A DNA stretch of 64,000 bases, taken from assembly GCF_036173125.1 (NCBI RefSeq), contig NZ_CP108054.1, forward strand, positions 4,216,001-4,280,000. Direction: 5' to 3'. Positions 42,814-51,747 of this stretch are shown in pieces. How positions within the stretch are numbered: the stretch's first letter is position 1; every line of letters begins with the position of its first letter. The notes under the pieces were generated by a model. It ran no database searches and was not told the origin of the DNA. It saw only the letters and a list, made by a program, of their open reading frames with translations. A program made the position numbers and the translations under genes. This stretch comes from Streptomyces sp. NBC_00286 (lineage in GTDB: Bacteria > Actinomycetota > Actinomycetes > Streptomycetales > Streptomycetaceae).

Positions 42814-43275
42814 ATGTCCGCTCCCACGGTCGCCTTCTCAGAGCTGTCGAAGAATTCGAAGCGCGTAGCCGAGACTCTCGATCGGTCCCAGCGTGTGCAC
42901 ATCACGCGTCGGGACGGTGAGGATCTCTACCTCACCACGGCACGCCATGACCAGCAGCGTGAGGAGACGGCCGACATCACGGCCCGCCTTCTCGCCGCTC
43001 TCGTCCGCAGCGATGCCGGTGAGCGGGCCATACAGCGTGCGCTTCCCTCCGTCTTCCCGTGGGTCCGGCACCTGTCGCAGGACGAGCTGAAGCAGTTCGT
43101 GGCCGGACTCATCGACGCCACGTACGACGCGGCCCAGTTGGACGTGCACGTCAATCTCCACCGAGTCGTCGTGGAGTGGCGCGCAACGGCACGCATCCTC
43201 GCCGACCCCGAGCTGACCTCGCAGCTCACCCGCCCGCTGCCGGACGAGGACCACGGCGAGGTGACCGCCCCGTGA
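42814..43275 (+). CDS. PHD-type antitoxin-like protein
   Basis: A 153-residue protein with an N-terminal Phd/YefM-like part: VAFSELSKNSKRVAETLDRSQRVHITRRDGEDLYLTT, the usual DNA-binding and dimerisation segment, then an unusually long helical extension of about 85 residues. Its stop overlaps the GTG of the next gene (GTGA). The longer C-terminus may carry the toxin-binding region. It stands just behind a perfect palindrome, fitting autorepression. Confidence 0.78.
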   Translation: MSAPTVAFSELSKNSKRVAETLDRSQRVHITRRDGEDLYLTTARHDQQREETADITARLLAALVRSDAGERAIQRALPSVFPWVRHLSQDELKQFVAGLIDATYDAAQLDVHVNLHRVVVEWRATARILADPELTSQLTRPLPDEDHGEVTAP

Positions 43276-43628
43276 GCCCGAAGCGCGGCGATGACGTCGC
43301 CCCACCGCCCGTCGGCGGGGAATGGCGTCTGCGATTCGCGACGAACGAGGCAGCGAAAGGACGGGGCGAACTGGGGGCCGAGGCGCCGGGGAACACGCGA
43401 CGCTGCTTCGAGGCACTACGCAGCGATCCCCTGTCCCGAGCGGATCCCGACCGTCAGCACCGGCTGCGCGGTCGTCTGGCCACGGGCAACCTGGGTGGCC
43501 GCGAGTACCCCCAGTGGGAGTACGAGGTGACAGCGGGAGGGCGCGTGCGCTACCTCGTCGACGAAGCGCGCCGCACCGTGCACCTGGTCTTCGCATCCAC
43601 CCGCCATCCCAAAGACACCGAGCGATAA
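43272..43628 (+). CDS. RelE/ParE-like toxin candidate
   Basis: A 118-residue basic protein, coupled to the PHD-like gene by GTGA. The C-terminal half has the RelE-like pattern: RLRGRLATGNLGGREYPQWEYEVTAGGRVRYLVDEARRTVHLVFASTRH (split here: HRLRGRL, then WEYEVTAGGRVRYLVDEARR, then VHLVFAS). It would cut mRNA or inhibit another target and be neutralised by the upstream partner. N-terminal 40 residues are not part of the fold and look like an extension. Confidence 0.75.
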   Translation: MSPKRGDDVAPPPVGGEWRLRFATNEAAKGRGELGAEAPGNTRRCFEALRSDPLSRADPDRQHRLRGRLATGNLGGREYPQWEYEVTAGGRVRYLVDEARRTVHLVFASTRHPKDTER

Positions 43629-43653
43629 CGGCAACTACTCCGCTTCCGTACCC

Positions 43654-44214
43654 CTACTCGACCACCGAAACCGTCGTCCCCGTCGAACCGAAATCCCAGA
43701 TCGCGGCCCCGTCTGCCGTGCGGGTGCGGATTCCGCCCGTTTCGACTCCAGGGTCGGGCGACGGTGATGAGCCGTCCTTGGCGTTGGAGAAGGCGATCGA
43801 GACGCCGGAGCGGGTGGAGAAGTAGACGACGTTTTCGATCGGGACGTCGTCGTAGCCGGTCGCTGAGGCGTTGCGGAAGGTGACCGTGTAGGTGCCGGGC
43901 AGGGGGCTTACCGAGCCCGGCCAGACCGTGAACGTGCGGCGGGCGTCCTTGCCGGAGTCGACCAGCCATACGCGTCGCTGGCTGAGGGAGTAGACGATGC
44001 GTCGGCCCGTGCCCGAGTCGTTCGGTACCGCCGCCGGCGCGGACGGGCTTGCCGAGGCCGAAGGGCTCGCGGAGGCGGTCGGCTTGGGCTGGGCCGCCTG
44101 GTCGGCGCGTACGGCCAGGAACGCGACCACCGCGACGGCGACCACGGTCAGCGTGGTGACCCAGACCCATGGGGACAGCCGTCGTTGCGCGGGCAGCCTT
44201 CGTCGGGTGGTCAC
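43654..44214 (-). CDS. Secreted YkuD-like protein lacking the catalytic cysteine
   Basis: A 186-residue protein with a single N-terminal helix (VWVTTLTVVAVAVVAFLAV) and a Ser/Pro/Ala linker, then an exported domain resembling the second half of an L,D-transpeptidase: RRIVYSLSQRRVWLVD, YTVTFRNAS, and GGIRTRTADGAAIWDFGSTGTTVSVV, which aligns with HGC(I/V)R-x-ADA-x-x-x-W-x-x-x-x-x-GT-x-V. The HGC motif is replaced by GG, so no cysteine nucleophile exists. GTG 44214 has AGGAGG nine bases upstream; 44220 is also possible. It lies after FO synthase. Confidence 0.65.
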   Translation of the reverse strand: MTTRRRLPAQRRLSPWVWVTTLTVVAVAVVAFLAVRADQAAQPKPTASASPSASASPSAPAAVPNDSGTGRRIVYSLSQRRVWLVDSGKDARRTFTVWPGSVSPLPGTYTVTFRNASATGYDDVPIENVVYFSTRSGVSIAFSNAKDGSSPSPDPGVETGGIRTRTADGAAIWDFGSTGTTVSVVE

Positions 44215-44250
44215 CGGCACGTACCTCCTCCCCCTCGTCCGCGGCCTGGC

Positions 44251-46836
44251 TCAGTCCAGCACCGGCAGCAGCTCCGGCAGATGGCCGTCCGAAGCCGACG
44301 CCGCCCGCTGCCGTTCCTCCGGGACCTCCCCGTACAGCGTCGTGCGCGGACGCGCCGGACGGCCCGCCGCCTCCGCCACCGCGATCAGGTCCTTGACGGA
44401 CTTGTACGAGCCGTAACTCGAGCCCGCCATACGGGAGATGGTTTCCTCCATGAGCGTGCCGCCGAGGTCGTTCGCGCCGGAGCGCAGCATCTCGGCCGCG
44501 CCCTCCGTCCCCAGCTTCACCCAACTCGTCTGGATGTTGGGGATGTAGGGGTGCAGCAGCAGCCTCGCCATCGCCACCACCGCACGGTTGTCGCGAGTCG
44601 TCGGGCCGGGGCGCGCGATGCCCGCCAAGTACACGGGCGCATTGGTGTGGATGAACGGCAGCGTCACGAACTCCGTGAAACCGCCCGTCTGTTGCTGGAT
44701 CCGCGCCAGCGTCCGGAAGTGGCCGAGCCAGTGCCGGGGCTGGTCCACATGCCCGTACATCATCGTGGACGAGGAACGGATGCCCAGCTCGTGCGCGGTC
44801 GTCACGACCTCGATCCAGGTCGCCGTGGGCAGCTTGCCCTTGGTGAGGATCCAGCGGACCTCGTCGTCGAGGATCTCGGCGGCCGTGCCGGGGATGGAGC
44901 CGAGGCCGGCCTCCTTGGCGGCGGTCAGCCATTCGCGAATCGACATCCCGGTACGGGTCGCGCCGTTCACCACCTCCATCGGCGAGAAGGCGTGGACGTG
45001 CATGCCGGGGACGCGTTCCTTCACGGCCCGCGCGATGTCGAAATACGCGGTGCCGGGCAGGTCGGGGTGGATCCCGCCCTGCATGCAAACCTCAACCGCC
45101 CCGACATCCCAAGCCTGTTGGGCGCGGTCCGCCACCTGCTTCATCGACAGCGTGTACGCGTCGGCGTCCGTGCGGCGCTGGGCGAAGGCGCAGAAACGGC
45201 AGCCGGTGTAGCAGACGTTGGTGAAGTTGATGTTCCTCGTCACGATGTACGTGACGTCGTCGCCGACCGCCGACTTGCGGACGTCGTCCGCGATACGGCA
45301 CAAGGCGTCCAGGGCAGGGCCGTCGGCGTGCAGCAGGGCCAGCGCCTCGTCGTCGGTGAGCCGGGTGGGGTCGTCGGCCGCCGTGGCGAGGGCCGCCCGT
45401 ACGTCCGTGTCGATCCGCGAGGGCACCATCCCGGGCGCCGCGGCCTCCCGCAGCGCCTCCCAGTCGCCGTACACCTCGTCGAAGTCGTTCCGGCGGTCGC
45501 CCGTACGCCCCTCGGTGTCGATGGTGCGATGCAGGTCGGTGCGGCCGGAGGAAGTGAACGCCTCGTCCGGCTCCTGCCACGGGTGGCCCTCGACGACGGC
45601 GTCGGGGTTCGCCAGGCCGGTCTCCGGGTCGGCCAGGGCCCGTACGTGCGGCAGCAGCCGCGGGTCCAGCCAGGGCTCGCCGCGCTGTACGAACTCCGGG
45701 TACACACACAGCCGTTCACGCAACTCGAAGCCCGCCTGACCGGACTGCTCGGCGAGTTGGTCGATCTGCGGCCAGGGCCGCTCGGGATTGACGTGGTCGA
45801 TGGTGAGCGGCGAGACGCCACCCCAGTCGTCGATACCGGCGCCGATGAGCCGCCCGTACTCGAAGTCCACGAGATTGGGCGGCGCCTGGAGGCAGGCGGA
45901 CGGGCCCATGATGTGCCGCGCGACGGCCACCGTGGCGACGAGATCGTCCAGCTCCGCGTCCGGCATCCCGCGCATCGCCGTGTCCGGCTTGGCGCGGAAG
46001 TTCTGGATGATCAGCTCCTGGATGCCGTGGTACGCCCGCGAGATCTTGCGCAGCGCGAACAGCGACTCGGCGCGTTCCTCGTACGTCTCCCCGATCCCGA
46101 TCAGCAGCCCGCTGGTGAACGGCACGGACGACCGCCCCGCGTCCTCCAGCACCCGCAGCCGCACGGCCGGTTCCTTGTCGGGCGAGCCGTAGTGCGGGCC
46201 GCCCGGCTCGGACCACAGCCGGGTGGCGGTGGTCTCCAGCATCATTCCCATGCTGGGCGCGACGGGCTTGAGCCGCTGGAAGTCGGTCCACGACATGACG
46301 CCGGGGTTGAGGTGCGGCAGCAGCCCCGTCTCCTCCAGGATGCGGATCGAGATGGCCCGTACGTACGCGATGGTGTCGTCGTAACCGTGCGCGTCCAGCC
46401 ACTCGCGCGCCTCGGGCCACCGCTCCTCGGGCTTGTCGCCGAGGGTGATCAGGGCTTCCTTGCAACCGAGTTCGGCCCCGCGCCGCGCGATGTCGAGCAC
46501 CTCGTCCGGCGACATGAACATCCCGTGCCCGGCCCGGCGCAGCTTGCCGGGAACGGTGACGAAGGTGCAGTAGTGGCACTTGTCCCGGCACAACCTGGTC
46601 AGCGGAATGAACACGCTCTTCGAGTACGTGATGACGCCGGCCCGGCCCGCGGCCTCCAGGCCCGCGTCCCGCACCCGCCCGGCGGACACCACCAGGTCGT
46701 CCAGGTCCTCACCGCGCGCCTGAAGCAGCACGGCCGCCTCGGTGACATCGAGCGCGACGCCGTCACGGGCACGTTTGAGGGCCCTCCGCATGGCGTTCGC
46801 GGTGGGCCCGGTTCCGGAACTCGCGGAAGTCGTCAT
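44251..46836 (-). CDS. fbiC: FO synthase, CofG-CofH fusion (coenzyme F420 synthesis)
   Basis: An 861-residue fusion of both FO synthase halves. The CofG-like N-terminal half has the radical-SAM cluster motif C83-x3-C87-x2-C90 (CRDKCHYC) and the CofH-like half has C542-x3-C546-x2-C549 (CYTGCRFC). Both bind S-adenosylmethionine and a 4Fe-4S cluster and together join 5-amino-6-ribitylamino-uracil with tyrosine to make the deazaflavin FO, the chromophore of F420. Full length matches actinobacterial FbiC. An LLM oxidoreductase gene lies 77 bases upstream on the same strand. ATG 46836 chosen; the upstream 46857 start adds MRPYARR. Confidence 0.95.
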   Translation of the reverse strand: MTTSASSGTGPTANAMRRALKRARDGVALDVTEAAVLLQARGEDLDDLVVSAGRVRDAGLEAAGRAGVITYSKSVFIPLTRLCRDKCHYCTFVTVPGKLRRAGHGMFMSPDEVLDIARRGAELGCKEALITLGDKPEERWPEAREWLDAHGYDDTIAYVRAISIRILEETGLLPHLNPGVMSWTDFQRLKPVAPSMGMMLETTATRLWSEPGGPHYGSPDKEPAVRLRVLEDAGRSSVPFTSGLLIGIGETYEERAESLFALRKISRAYHGIQELIIQNFRAKPDTAMRGMPDAELDDLVATVAVARHIMGPSACLQAPPNLVDFEYGRLIGAGIDDWGGVSPLTIDHVNPERPWPQIDQLAEQSGQAGFELRERLCVYPEFVQRGEPWLDPRLLPHVRALADPETGLANPDAVVEGHPWQEPDEAFTSSGRTDLHRTIDTEGRTGDRRNDFDEVYGDWEALREAAAPGMVPSRIDTDVRAALATAADDPTRLTDDEALALLHADGPALDALCRIADDVRKSAVGDDVTYIVTRNINFTNVCYTGCRFCAFAQRRTDADAYTLSMKQVADRAQQAWDVGAVEVCMQGGIHPDLPGTAYFDIARAVKERVPGMHVHAFSPMEVVNGATRTGMSIREWLTAAKEAGLGSIPGTAAEILDDEVRWILTKGKLPTATWIEVVTTAHELGIRSSSTMMYGHVDQPRHWLGHFRTLARIQQQTGGFTEFVTLPFIHTNAPVYLAGIARPGPTTRDNRAVVAMARLLLHPYIPNIQTSWVKLGTEGAAEMLRSGANDLGGTLMEETISRMAGSSYGSYKSVKDLIAVAEAAGRPARPRTTLYGEVPEERQRAASASDGHLPELLPVLD

Positions 46837-46913
46837 CCTTCGAGCATACGGTCGCATTGATCAGGCACTCTGAGGGCCGTGTCACAAGTAACGCGGCCCG
46901 GCCCCACGGCGCG

Positions 46914-47759
46914 CTACACGTATTTCGCGTAGTCGTCCAGCACGCGCAGTACCTCCGCCTCCCCGGCAGGCGGCAGTTGCAGCACGACCTCCTCGATGCC
47001 GAGGTCCGCGTAGTGCGCGAGCTTGCCGGGGGTGGGCAGCACGGCGTACGGCACGACCTGGAGCGCCTCCGGGTCGCGGCCCGACTCGGTCCAGGCGGAC
47101 CGCAGGACCGGCATCGACTCGGTCAGCCCCCGGCCACCGATCGGCAGCCAGCCGTCCGCGTACTCACTGATGTGGGAGAAGAGCTTCGGCCCGGCCGCTC
47201 CCCCGACCAGCGTGCGCGGCCCGACGACCGGACCACGCGGCTTCTGTACGGGTTTGGGATAGGCGTAGCTTGCCCGTACGGACCCGAAGTCGCCCTCGTA
47301 CGCGGTGGGTTCGGCCGCCCACAGCGCCCGCATCAGCGCCATCCGGTCCCGGCCCAGCTCCCGCCGCGTACGCCAGTCGACGCCGTGGTCGGCGGCTTCC
47401 TCCACGTTCCAGCCGAAGCCGATGCCGAGCGTGAAGCGGCCGCCGGAGAGGTGGTCGAGCGTCGCGACCTGCTTGGCGAGATCGATGGGGTCGTGCTGGG
47501 CGACGAGGGTGATGCCGGTACCGAGACCGAGCCCCGTGGTGACCGCCGCCGCCTGGCCGAGCGCGACGAAGGGGTCGAGGGTGCGGCCGTACTCGGGAGG
47601 CAGCTCGCCGCCCGCCGGGTACGGCGTCGTCCGCTCGACCGGGATGTGCGTGTGCTCGGGGAGGTAGAGCCCGGCGAAAGCGCGCTGCTCCAGCTCGCGG
47701 GCGAGCCGGGTCGGGCTGATGGTCTCGTCGGTGAGGAAGATCGTCGTGGAGATCCGCAT
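46914..47759 (-). CDS. LLM class F420-dependent oxidoreductase
   Basis: A 281-residue luciferase-like monooxygenase fold protein of the F420 group. It shows GLYLPEHTHIPVERTTPYPAGG, LGTGITLVAQHDPIDLAKQVATLDHLSGGRFTLGIGFGWNVEE and the later VGGAAGPKLF, the phosphate/F420-binding regions. It precedes FO synthase on the same strand and so could be co-transcribed. A CCGACCGGTCGG palindrome at about 47797 lies 40 bases upstream and suggests TetR control. Substrate unknown. Confidence 0.9.
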   Translation of the reverse strand: MRISTTIFLTDETISPTRLARELEQRAFAGLYLPEHTHIPVERTTPYPAGGELPPEYGRTLDPFVALGQAAAVTTGLGLGTGITLVAQHDPIDLAKQVATLDHLSGGRFTLGIGFGWNVEEAADHGVDWRTRRELGRDRMALMRALWAAEPTAYEGDFGSVRASYAYPKPVQKPRGPVVGPRTLVGGAAGPKLFSHISEYADGWLPIGGRGLTESMPVLRSAWTESGRDPEALQVVPYAVLPTPGKLAHYADLGIEEVVLQLPPAGEAEVLRVLDDYAKYV

Positions 47760-47795
47760 GAGGCCTTCCTAGCCTGACTGACGGCCAGAGTCCAT

Positions 47796-47809
47796 ACCGA
47801 CCGGTCGGA
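47796..47809. promoter_or_regulatory. Perfect palindrome upstream of LLM gene
   Basis: ACCGACCGGTCGGA contains the perfect palindrome CCGACCGGTCGG. It is about 37 bases upstream of the LLM start. ACCGACCGGTCGG-like sites are a common TetR operator class. Different from the CTGACG-N3-CGTCAG family in this window. Confidence 0.6.
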
Positions 47810-47987
47810 CGTCCTTCGGCGCGTGCCTCGTCAAACGCCTCGGAAGGCGTCGGAAGTCATGGCAGGGCGCTCCCTGGAAGCACCGATGAAAGCTGCCGAT
47901 TCCCTTCCCTTGCACGGGAGTTCACGGCTCAATACGAAACTGGTACGTGCCATCCCCTGCCAGACCCCACACCCTGGGAGCAGCAGC

Positions 47988-49499
47988 ATGTGCGAGGACG
48001 ACCACGGAATCGGCAGACGCGCCCTGTTCGTGACGGGAGCCGCCGCCGCGCTTACGTTGGGAAGCGTGAGTTTCCCGAGCGAGGCCGCCGACGCCGCAGC
48101 GGACCACGAGACGAGAACGGTGCGCGGCACACTGCCCACCGGCTCCCCCGACTTCGTGTATCTGCCGGTCGAAGTCCCGGACGGCGTACGGGAGATCAAG
48201 GTCGCGTACACCTACGAGAAGCCGTCCGTCCCCGCCGGCACCGCGGGCAACGCGCTCGACATCGGCATCTTCGACCAGCGCGGCACGGAATTGGGCGGCA
48301 AGGGCTTCCGCGGCTGGTCGGGCGGCGCGCGCACGGAGTTCTTCATCCGCGCCGACGACGCCACGCCCGGCTATATCCCGGGCCCGGTCCGCGAGGGAAC
48401 CTGGTACATCGCGCTCGGCCCCTACACCGTGGCCCCGCAGGGACTCCCGTACGAGATCACCATCACGCTCACCTACGGCGAACCCGGCGCCGCCGTGAAG
48501 CCGAAGTACCCGCCCACACGCGCCAAGGGCCGCGGCCGCGCCTGGTACCGCGGCGACTGTCACCTGCACTCCTGGTATTCCGACGGCCGCCGCACCCCCG
48601 CCGAGATCGCGACCCTCGCCCGCGAGGCCGGCCTGGACTTCATCAACACCTCCGAGCACAACACCCATGCCGCGCACGCCCATTGGGCCGACGCGGCGGG
48701 CGACGACCTGCTCGTCCTGCTGGGCGAGGAGGTGACGACGAGGAACGGCCACGTCGTCGCACTCGGCACGGACCCGGGGACGTTCATCGACTGGCGCTAC
48801 CGCGCCCGCGACAACCGTTTCGGCAAGTACGCCCGCGAGATCCGCCGTTCCGGAGGCCTGGTCGTCCCCGCCCACCCGCACGCCACCTGCATCGGCTGCA
48901 ACTGGAAGTTCGGCTTCGGCGAGGCGGACGTGGTCGAGGTGTGGAACGGCCCGTACGGCCCCGACGACGAGGTCTCCCTGGCCGACTGGGACGGGATGCT
49001 CGTCGCGTCGGTCCGCGACGGCCGCGACTGGATCCCGGCGATGGGCAACAGCGACGCCCACCGCCCGCCGGACCCCGTAGGCACTCCGCAGACGGTCGTC
49101 CTCGCCGACGACCTGACCCGCGATGCCATCCAGGAGGGCCTGAAGGCAGGCCGCTCCTACGTCGCCGAGTCCAAGTCGGTGTCGTTGTCCTTCACCGCCT
49201 CGGGGCCCAAGGGCGAACACGCGGGTATCGGCGGCCGCTTGAAGGTCGACCGCGACGACCCGGTCACCGTCCGCCTGGAAGTCACCGGCGCCCCCCGCTG
49301 CACGGCCCGCTTCGTCACGGACCAGGGCGTCCTGCACACCAGCCCCGTCCTCCCGGTCTCGGGCTCCGGCACGGTGGAGTGGCGTACGACGGCTCAGTAC
49401 GCGGCGTACGTACGGGCGGAGCTCCGGCACGAGGCGGCAGTGGCACCGCTGCCCGGGGCACTGGCGGCGTTCACGAACCCGATCTTCTTGGGGCGGTAG
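47988..49499 (+). CDS. Tat-exported PHP-domain metallohydrolase (CehA/McbA-like)
   Basis: A 503-residue exported hydrolase. The N-terminus has a twin-arginine signal (RRALFVTGAAAALTLGS, residues 10-26). A beta-sandwich precedes the PHP domain, whose metal ligands begin at GDCHLHSWYSDG (His192, His194), then NTSEHNTH, VTTRNGHVVALG, VPAHPHA and the last acidic NSDAH. CehA/McbA enzymes cleave phosphate or carbamate esters. The C-terminal 100 residues form a beta domain. ATG at 47988 with GGGAG eight bases upstream. Substrate unknown. Confidence 0.85.
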   Translation: MCEDDHGIGRRALFVTGAAAALTLGSVSFPSEAADAAADHETRTVRGTLPTGSPDFVYLPVEVPDGVREIKVAYTYEKPSVPAGTAGNALDIGIFDQRGTELGGKGFRGWSGGARTEFFIRADDATPGYIPGPVREGTWYIALGPYTVAPQGLPYEITITLTYGEPGAAVKPKYPPTRAKGRGRAWYRGDCHLHSWYSDGRRTPAEIATLAREAGLDFINTSEHNTHAAHAHWADAAGDDLLVLLGEEVTTRNGHVVALGTDPGTFIDWRYRARDNRFGKYAREIRRSGGLVVPAHPHATCIGCNWKFGFGEADVVEVWNGPYGPDDEVSLADWDGMLVASVRDGRDWIPAMGNSDAHRPPDPVGTPQTVVLADDLTRDAIQEGLKAGRSYVAESKSVSLSFTASGPKGEHAGIGGRLKVDRDDPVTVRLEVTGAPRCTARFVTDQGVLHTSPVLPVSGSGTVEWRTTAQYAAYVRAELRHEAAVAPLPGALAAFTNPIFLGR

Positions 49500-49553
49500 G
49501 GACGGCCCGCCTGAGAGACTTCTCGAGTCACCGACGAGAAGGACCAGGGCCTC

Positions 49554-49949
49554 ATGTCCCGCTTCCATGACCTCAAGTTCCGTGCCGTCACGACGTTCCA
49601 GCGGCGCGTAGCCAACCCGCTGTCCAGACGACTGCCCTTCCAGACACTCCTAGAGACCACAGGCCGAAAGTCGGGCCGGCCGCGCCGAACCCCACTCGGC
49701 GGAAGCCGCGTCGGGAACGAGTTCTGGATCGTCTCCGAGTACGGCGAGAAGTCCCAGTACGTACGCAACATCCAGGCGAACCCAAGAGTCCGCGTCCGCA
49801 TCAAGGGCCGCTGGCACACCGGGACGGCCCACTTGCTCCCCGAGGACGACCCGATCGCCCGCCTGCGCAAGCTGCCCCGCGCGAACAGCACGGCGGTACG
49901 GCTGGTGGGGACAGATCTGCTGACGGTGCGGGTGGATCTGGACGACTGA
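49554..49949 (+). CDS. DDN-type deazaflavin (F420)-dependent nitroreductase family protein
   Basis: A 131-residue small beta-barrel protein of the Ddn/FDOR group: LLETTGRKSGRPRRTPLGGSRVGNEFWIVSEYG, NIQANPRVRVRIKGRWHTGTAHLLP and the C-terminal VRLVGTDLLTVRVDLD are the family blocks (split here into short quotes). These enzymes use F420H2 to reduce quinones, biliverdin or nitro compounds. Its place beside FO synthase and an LLM enzyme makes an F420-linked role likely. Follows the PHP gene by 54 bases. Confidence 0.88.
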   Translation: MSRFHDLKFRAVTTFQRRVANPLSRRLPFQTLLETTGRKSGRPRRTPLGGSRVGNEFWIVSEYGEKSQYVRNIQANPRVRVRIKGRWHTGTAHLLPEDDPIARLRKLPRANSTAVRLVGTDLLTVRVDLDD

Positions 49950-49988
49950 GGCGCGTTCAGAGGGGGCTCCCCCCCCCAGAGGCTGTTT

Positions 49989-50032
49989 CGCGAAAATGTG
50001 ACACTCGGCAGTCGAAGTGTCACATTTTCGCG
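49989..50032. terminator. 17-bp perfect hairpin with TGTGACACT core
   Basis: Arms 49989-50005 and 50016-50032 pair perfectly around a 10-base loop. The inner sequence TGTGACACT-10 nt-AGTGTCACA and the 5' flank GAGGCTGTTTCG are the same as in the 30-bp hairpin at 14000-14069. It lies between the DDN gene stop and the next gene on the same strand and can act as a terminator; the repetition of sequence, not only shape, suggests a dispersed element. Confidence 0.85.
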
Positions 50033-50199
50033 CGCGAGGGTAGGGCAGACGCCCTCCTCTGCCCGGCTGCAGTGCCTGCGGCGCGTGAACTCCCCGTCCA
50101 CCTCGGGCAGTTGGGCCGGTTTTTGTCACGTGCGCGTATAGACCTCTGGACTTGTCTGTTTCACGGTGGTCTTTCCTACCCGCATGGAGGGACCCAGCA

Positions 50200-51336
50200 G
50201 TGAGACGAAGACGATTTGTGGCAGGAACGATCGGCACCGTTTCGGGGATCGCGCTCGGTGCGGGCTCGGTCCGGGCCAACGGGCGGGCGGCCCGTGCCCA
50301 AGACTGGCAGGCCGTGCCGGCGCCCGGCAGTACCCCGGCCGCGCAGTTACGCCGTATCGCCGCTGCCGGACCCGAACTGGCCTGGGCCGTGGGCGAGGAG
50401 GGCCGTGCCGGGCCGTCGCAGGGACGGGGGCTGGCCATGGTCTGGGACGGCAGCGCCTGGTCGAAGACCGACCTGTCGTATCCGACGTATACGCGGTTGA
50501 GCGACGTCGCCGTTGTCAGTGCCACCGCGGCGTGGAGTGTGGGCATGCCTGCCGACGAGGGCATGAGCCCGTTGCTGAGCTGGGACGGAACCGCGTGGCG
50601 CGAGGCCGCGTTCCCGGGCCTCGGCGAGCCGGACGTCCGGATGGACGCGGTGGCGGTCGGCCCCGACCGGCGGGTGTGGGTCAGCGGCAGCCGCGGCGGC
50701 AGCGCCGGCCTGCTGCAGGGGGACGGGCGGAAATGGCAGTGGCTGGACCCGCTGCCTGCCGCGAGCGCGAACCTGTACCGGGTCGTTGTGCGCTCGCCGG
50801 ACGAGATCTGGGTGAGCGGCGACCAGGCACGGGCAACCGGTGACGGATGGTCCGGACTCGTGGCCCGCTGGAACGGAGAGTGGACGGTCCTGCCGCCGAT
50901 CACAGGCCTCCGCCTGAGCATCGGCGATCTGCATCCGGCCGCTCCGGACGACGTATGGGCGGTGGGCACCGAAGCCGGCATCGGCGGACCACCGGGCCGC
51001 CCCGGCAACCCCGTTCTGGCCCACTGGGACGGCACGGCCTGGACGCGGGTTCAACCGGGCTTCACCGTCGGGTCGTTGACCGGAATCGCGGCCGACGCCG
51101 AGGGCCGCGCCGCATGGATATCGGGCTGGAACTTCCGGGACCAGACCCGCAGCACCTACCTGCGGCGAGACGGCGACGCCTGGACCGTCACACGAGGGCC
51201 GGCCGGCACGGCGACGGCCCCGTACCTCAGCGACGTGACGTCCATCCCCGGCACCGCCGGCTTCTGGTCGGCGGGCATGACAAGCCCCACCCCCGCTCCT
51301 CCGACCGAGGCATACACGGAACGTCTGGACGCCTAG
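50200..51336 (+). CDS. Tat-exported beta-propeller-like protein
   Basis: A 378-residue exported protein. The start MRRRRFVAGTIGTVSGIALGAGSV is a twin-arginine-type signal. The rest is a series of about seven W-x-x-G-type blades (WAVGEEGRAG, WSVGMPADEG, VWVSGSRGGSAG, IWVSGDQARATG, VWAVGTEAGIGG, AAWISGWNFRDQ), like secreted sortilin/propeller proteins. GGAGG lies about 10 bases before the GTG at 50200. Codon 50 is TTA (50347-50349). Function unknown; development-linked expression is expected from the TTA codon. Confidence 0.8.
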   Translation: MRRRRFVAGTIGTVSGIALGAGSVRANGRAARAQDWQAVPAPGSTPAAQLRRIAAAGPELAWAVGEEGRAGPSQGRGLAMVWDGSAWSKTDLSYPTYTRLSDVAVVSATAAWSVGMPADEGMSPLLSWDGTAWREAAFPGLGEPDVRMDAVAVGPDRRVWVSGSRGGSAGLLQGDGRKWQWLDPLPAASANLYRVVVRSPDEIWVSGDQARATGDGWSGLVARWNGEWTVLPPITGLRLSIGDLHPAAPDDVWAVGTEAGIGGPPGRPGNPVLAHWDGTAWTRVQPGFTVGSLTGIAADAEGRAAWISGWNFRDQTRSTYLRRDGDAWTVTRGPAGTATAPYLSDVTSIPGTAGFWSAGMTSPTPAPPTEAYTERLDA

Positions 51337-51441
51337 CCCCGCGGCGCGCGCGTTCGAGAGGCGGTCCAGCCCCGCTGAGGACGCCCTGCGGTGCCGGCCC
51401 AGGGGGCAGGCACCGCAGGGAAGGGCTGGTGTTCCACGGGC

Positions 51442-51747
51442 CTACGGATCCATGACCTGTGGATCACGAAAGTAGTAGACGACCGTCACTCCCATGCCGG
51501 GCGTATGCGTGTACACGACGGTGATCGCCTCGGCTGAGTCGTGGGCGAGAGGTGTCGTATAGGTGTACTCCACGGAGGGCGGGCGCCAGCCGGGGATCTC
51601 GCGCCCCGCCGCCGGATCCCGTGCGATGACCGTGAGCGCCTCGCGGACCACTTCCCGCTCCCCCTCCGTGAGGTCGCCGTACGCCTTCTTGGCGGGTTCG
51701 GCCTCCCCGAAAGTGTCTGGGGCAGCGTGCGCCCGATGGTGACCCAC
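51442..51747 (-). CDS. Hypothetical protein, RelE-like fold, possibly truncated
   Basis: About 100 residues on the minus strand. The last 70 residues (DLTEGEREVVREALTVIARDPAAG, GWRPPSVEYTYTTPLAHDSAEAITVVYTHTPGMGVTVVYYF in parts) resemble a RelE/ParE-like beta sheet with a preceding helix and DP motif. No partner antitoxin is adjacent. The start GTG at 51747 is weak and the 5' part overlaps a plus-strand gene remnant, so the gene may have lost its N-terminus. Confidence 0.45.
   Translation of the reverse strand: MGHHRAHAAPDTFGEAEPAKKAYGDLTEGEREVVREALTVIARDPAAGREIPGWRPPSVEYTYTTPLAHDSAEAITVVYTHTPGMGVTVVYYFRDPQVMDP

Noticed and set aside
44185..46860. 891-residue plus-strand frame over FO synthase
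   Set aside because: The minus strand has two intact radical-SAM motifs and full length FbiC; the plus frame is a shadow.
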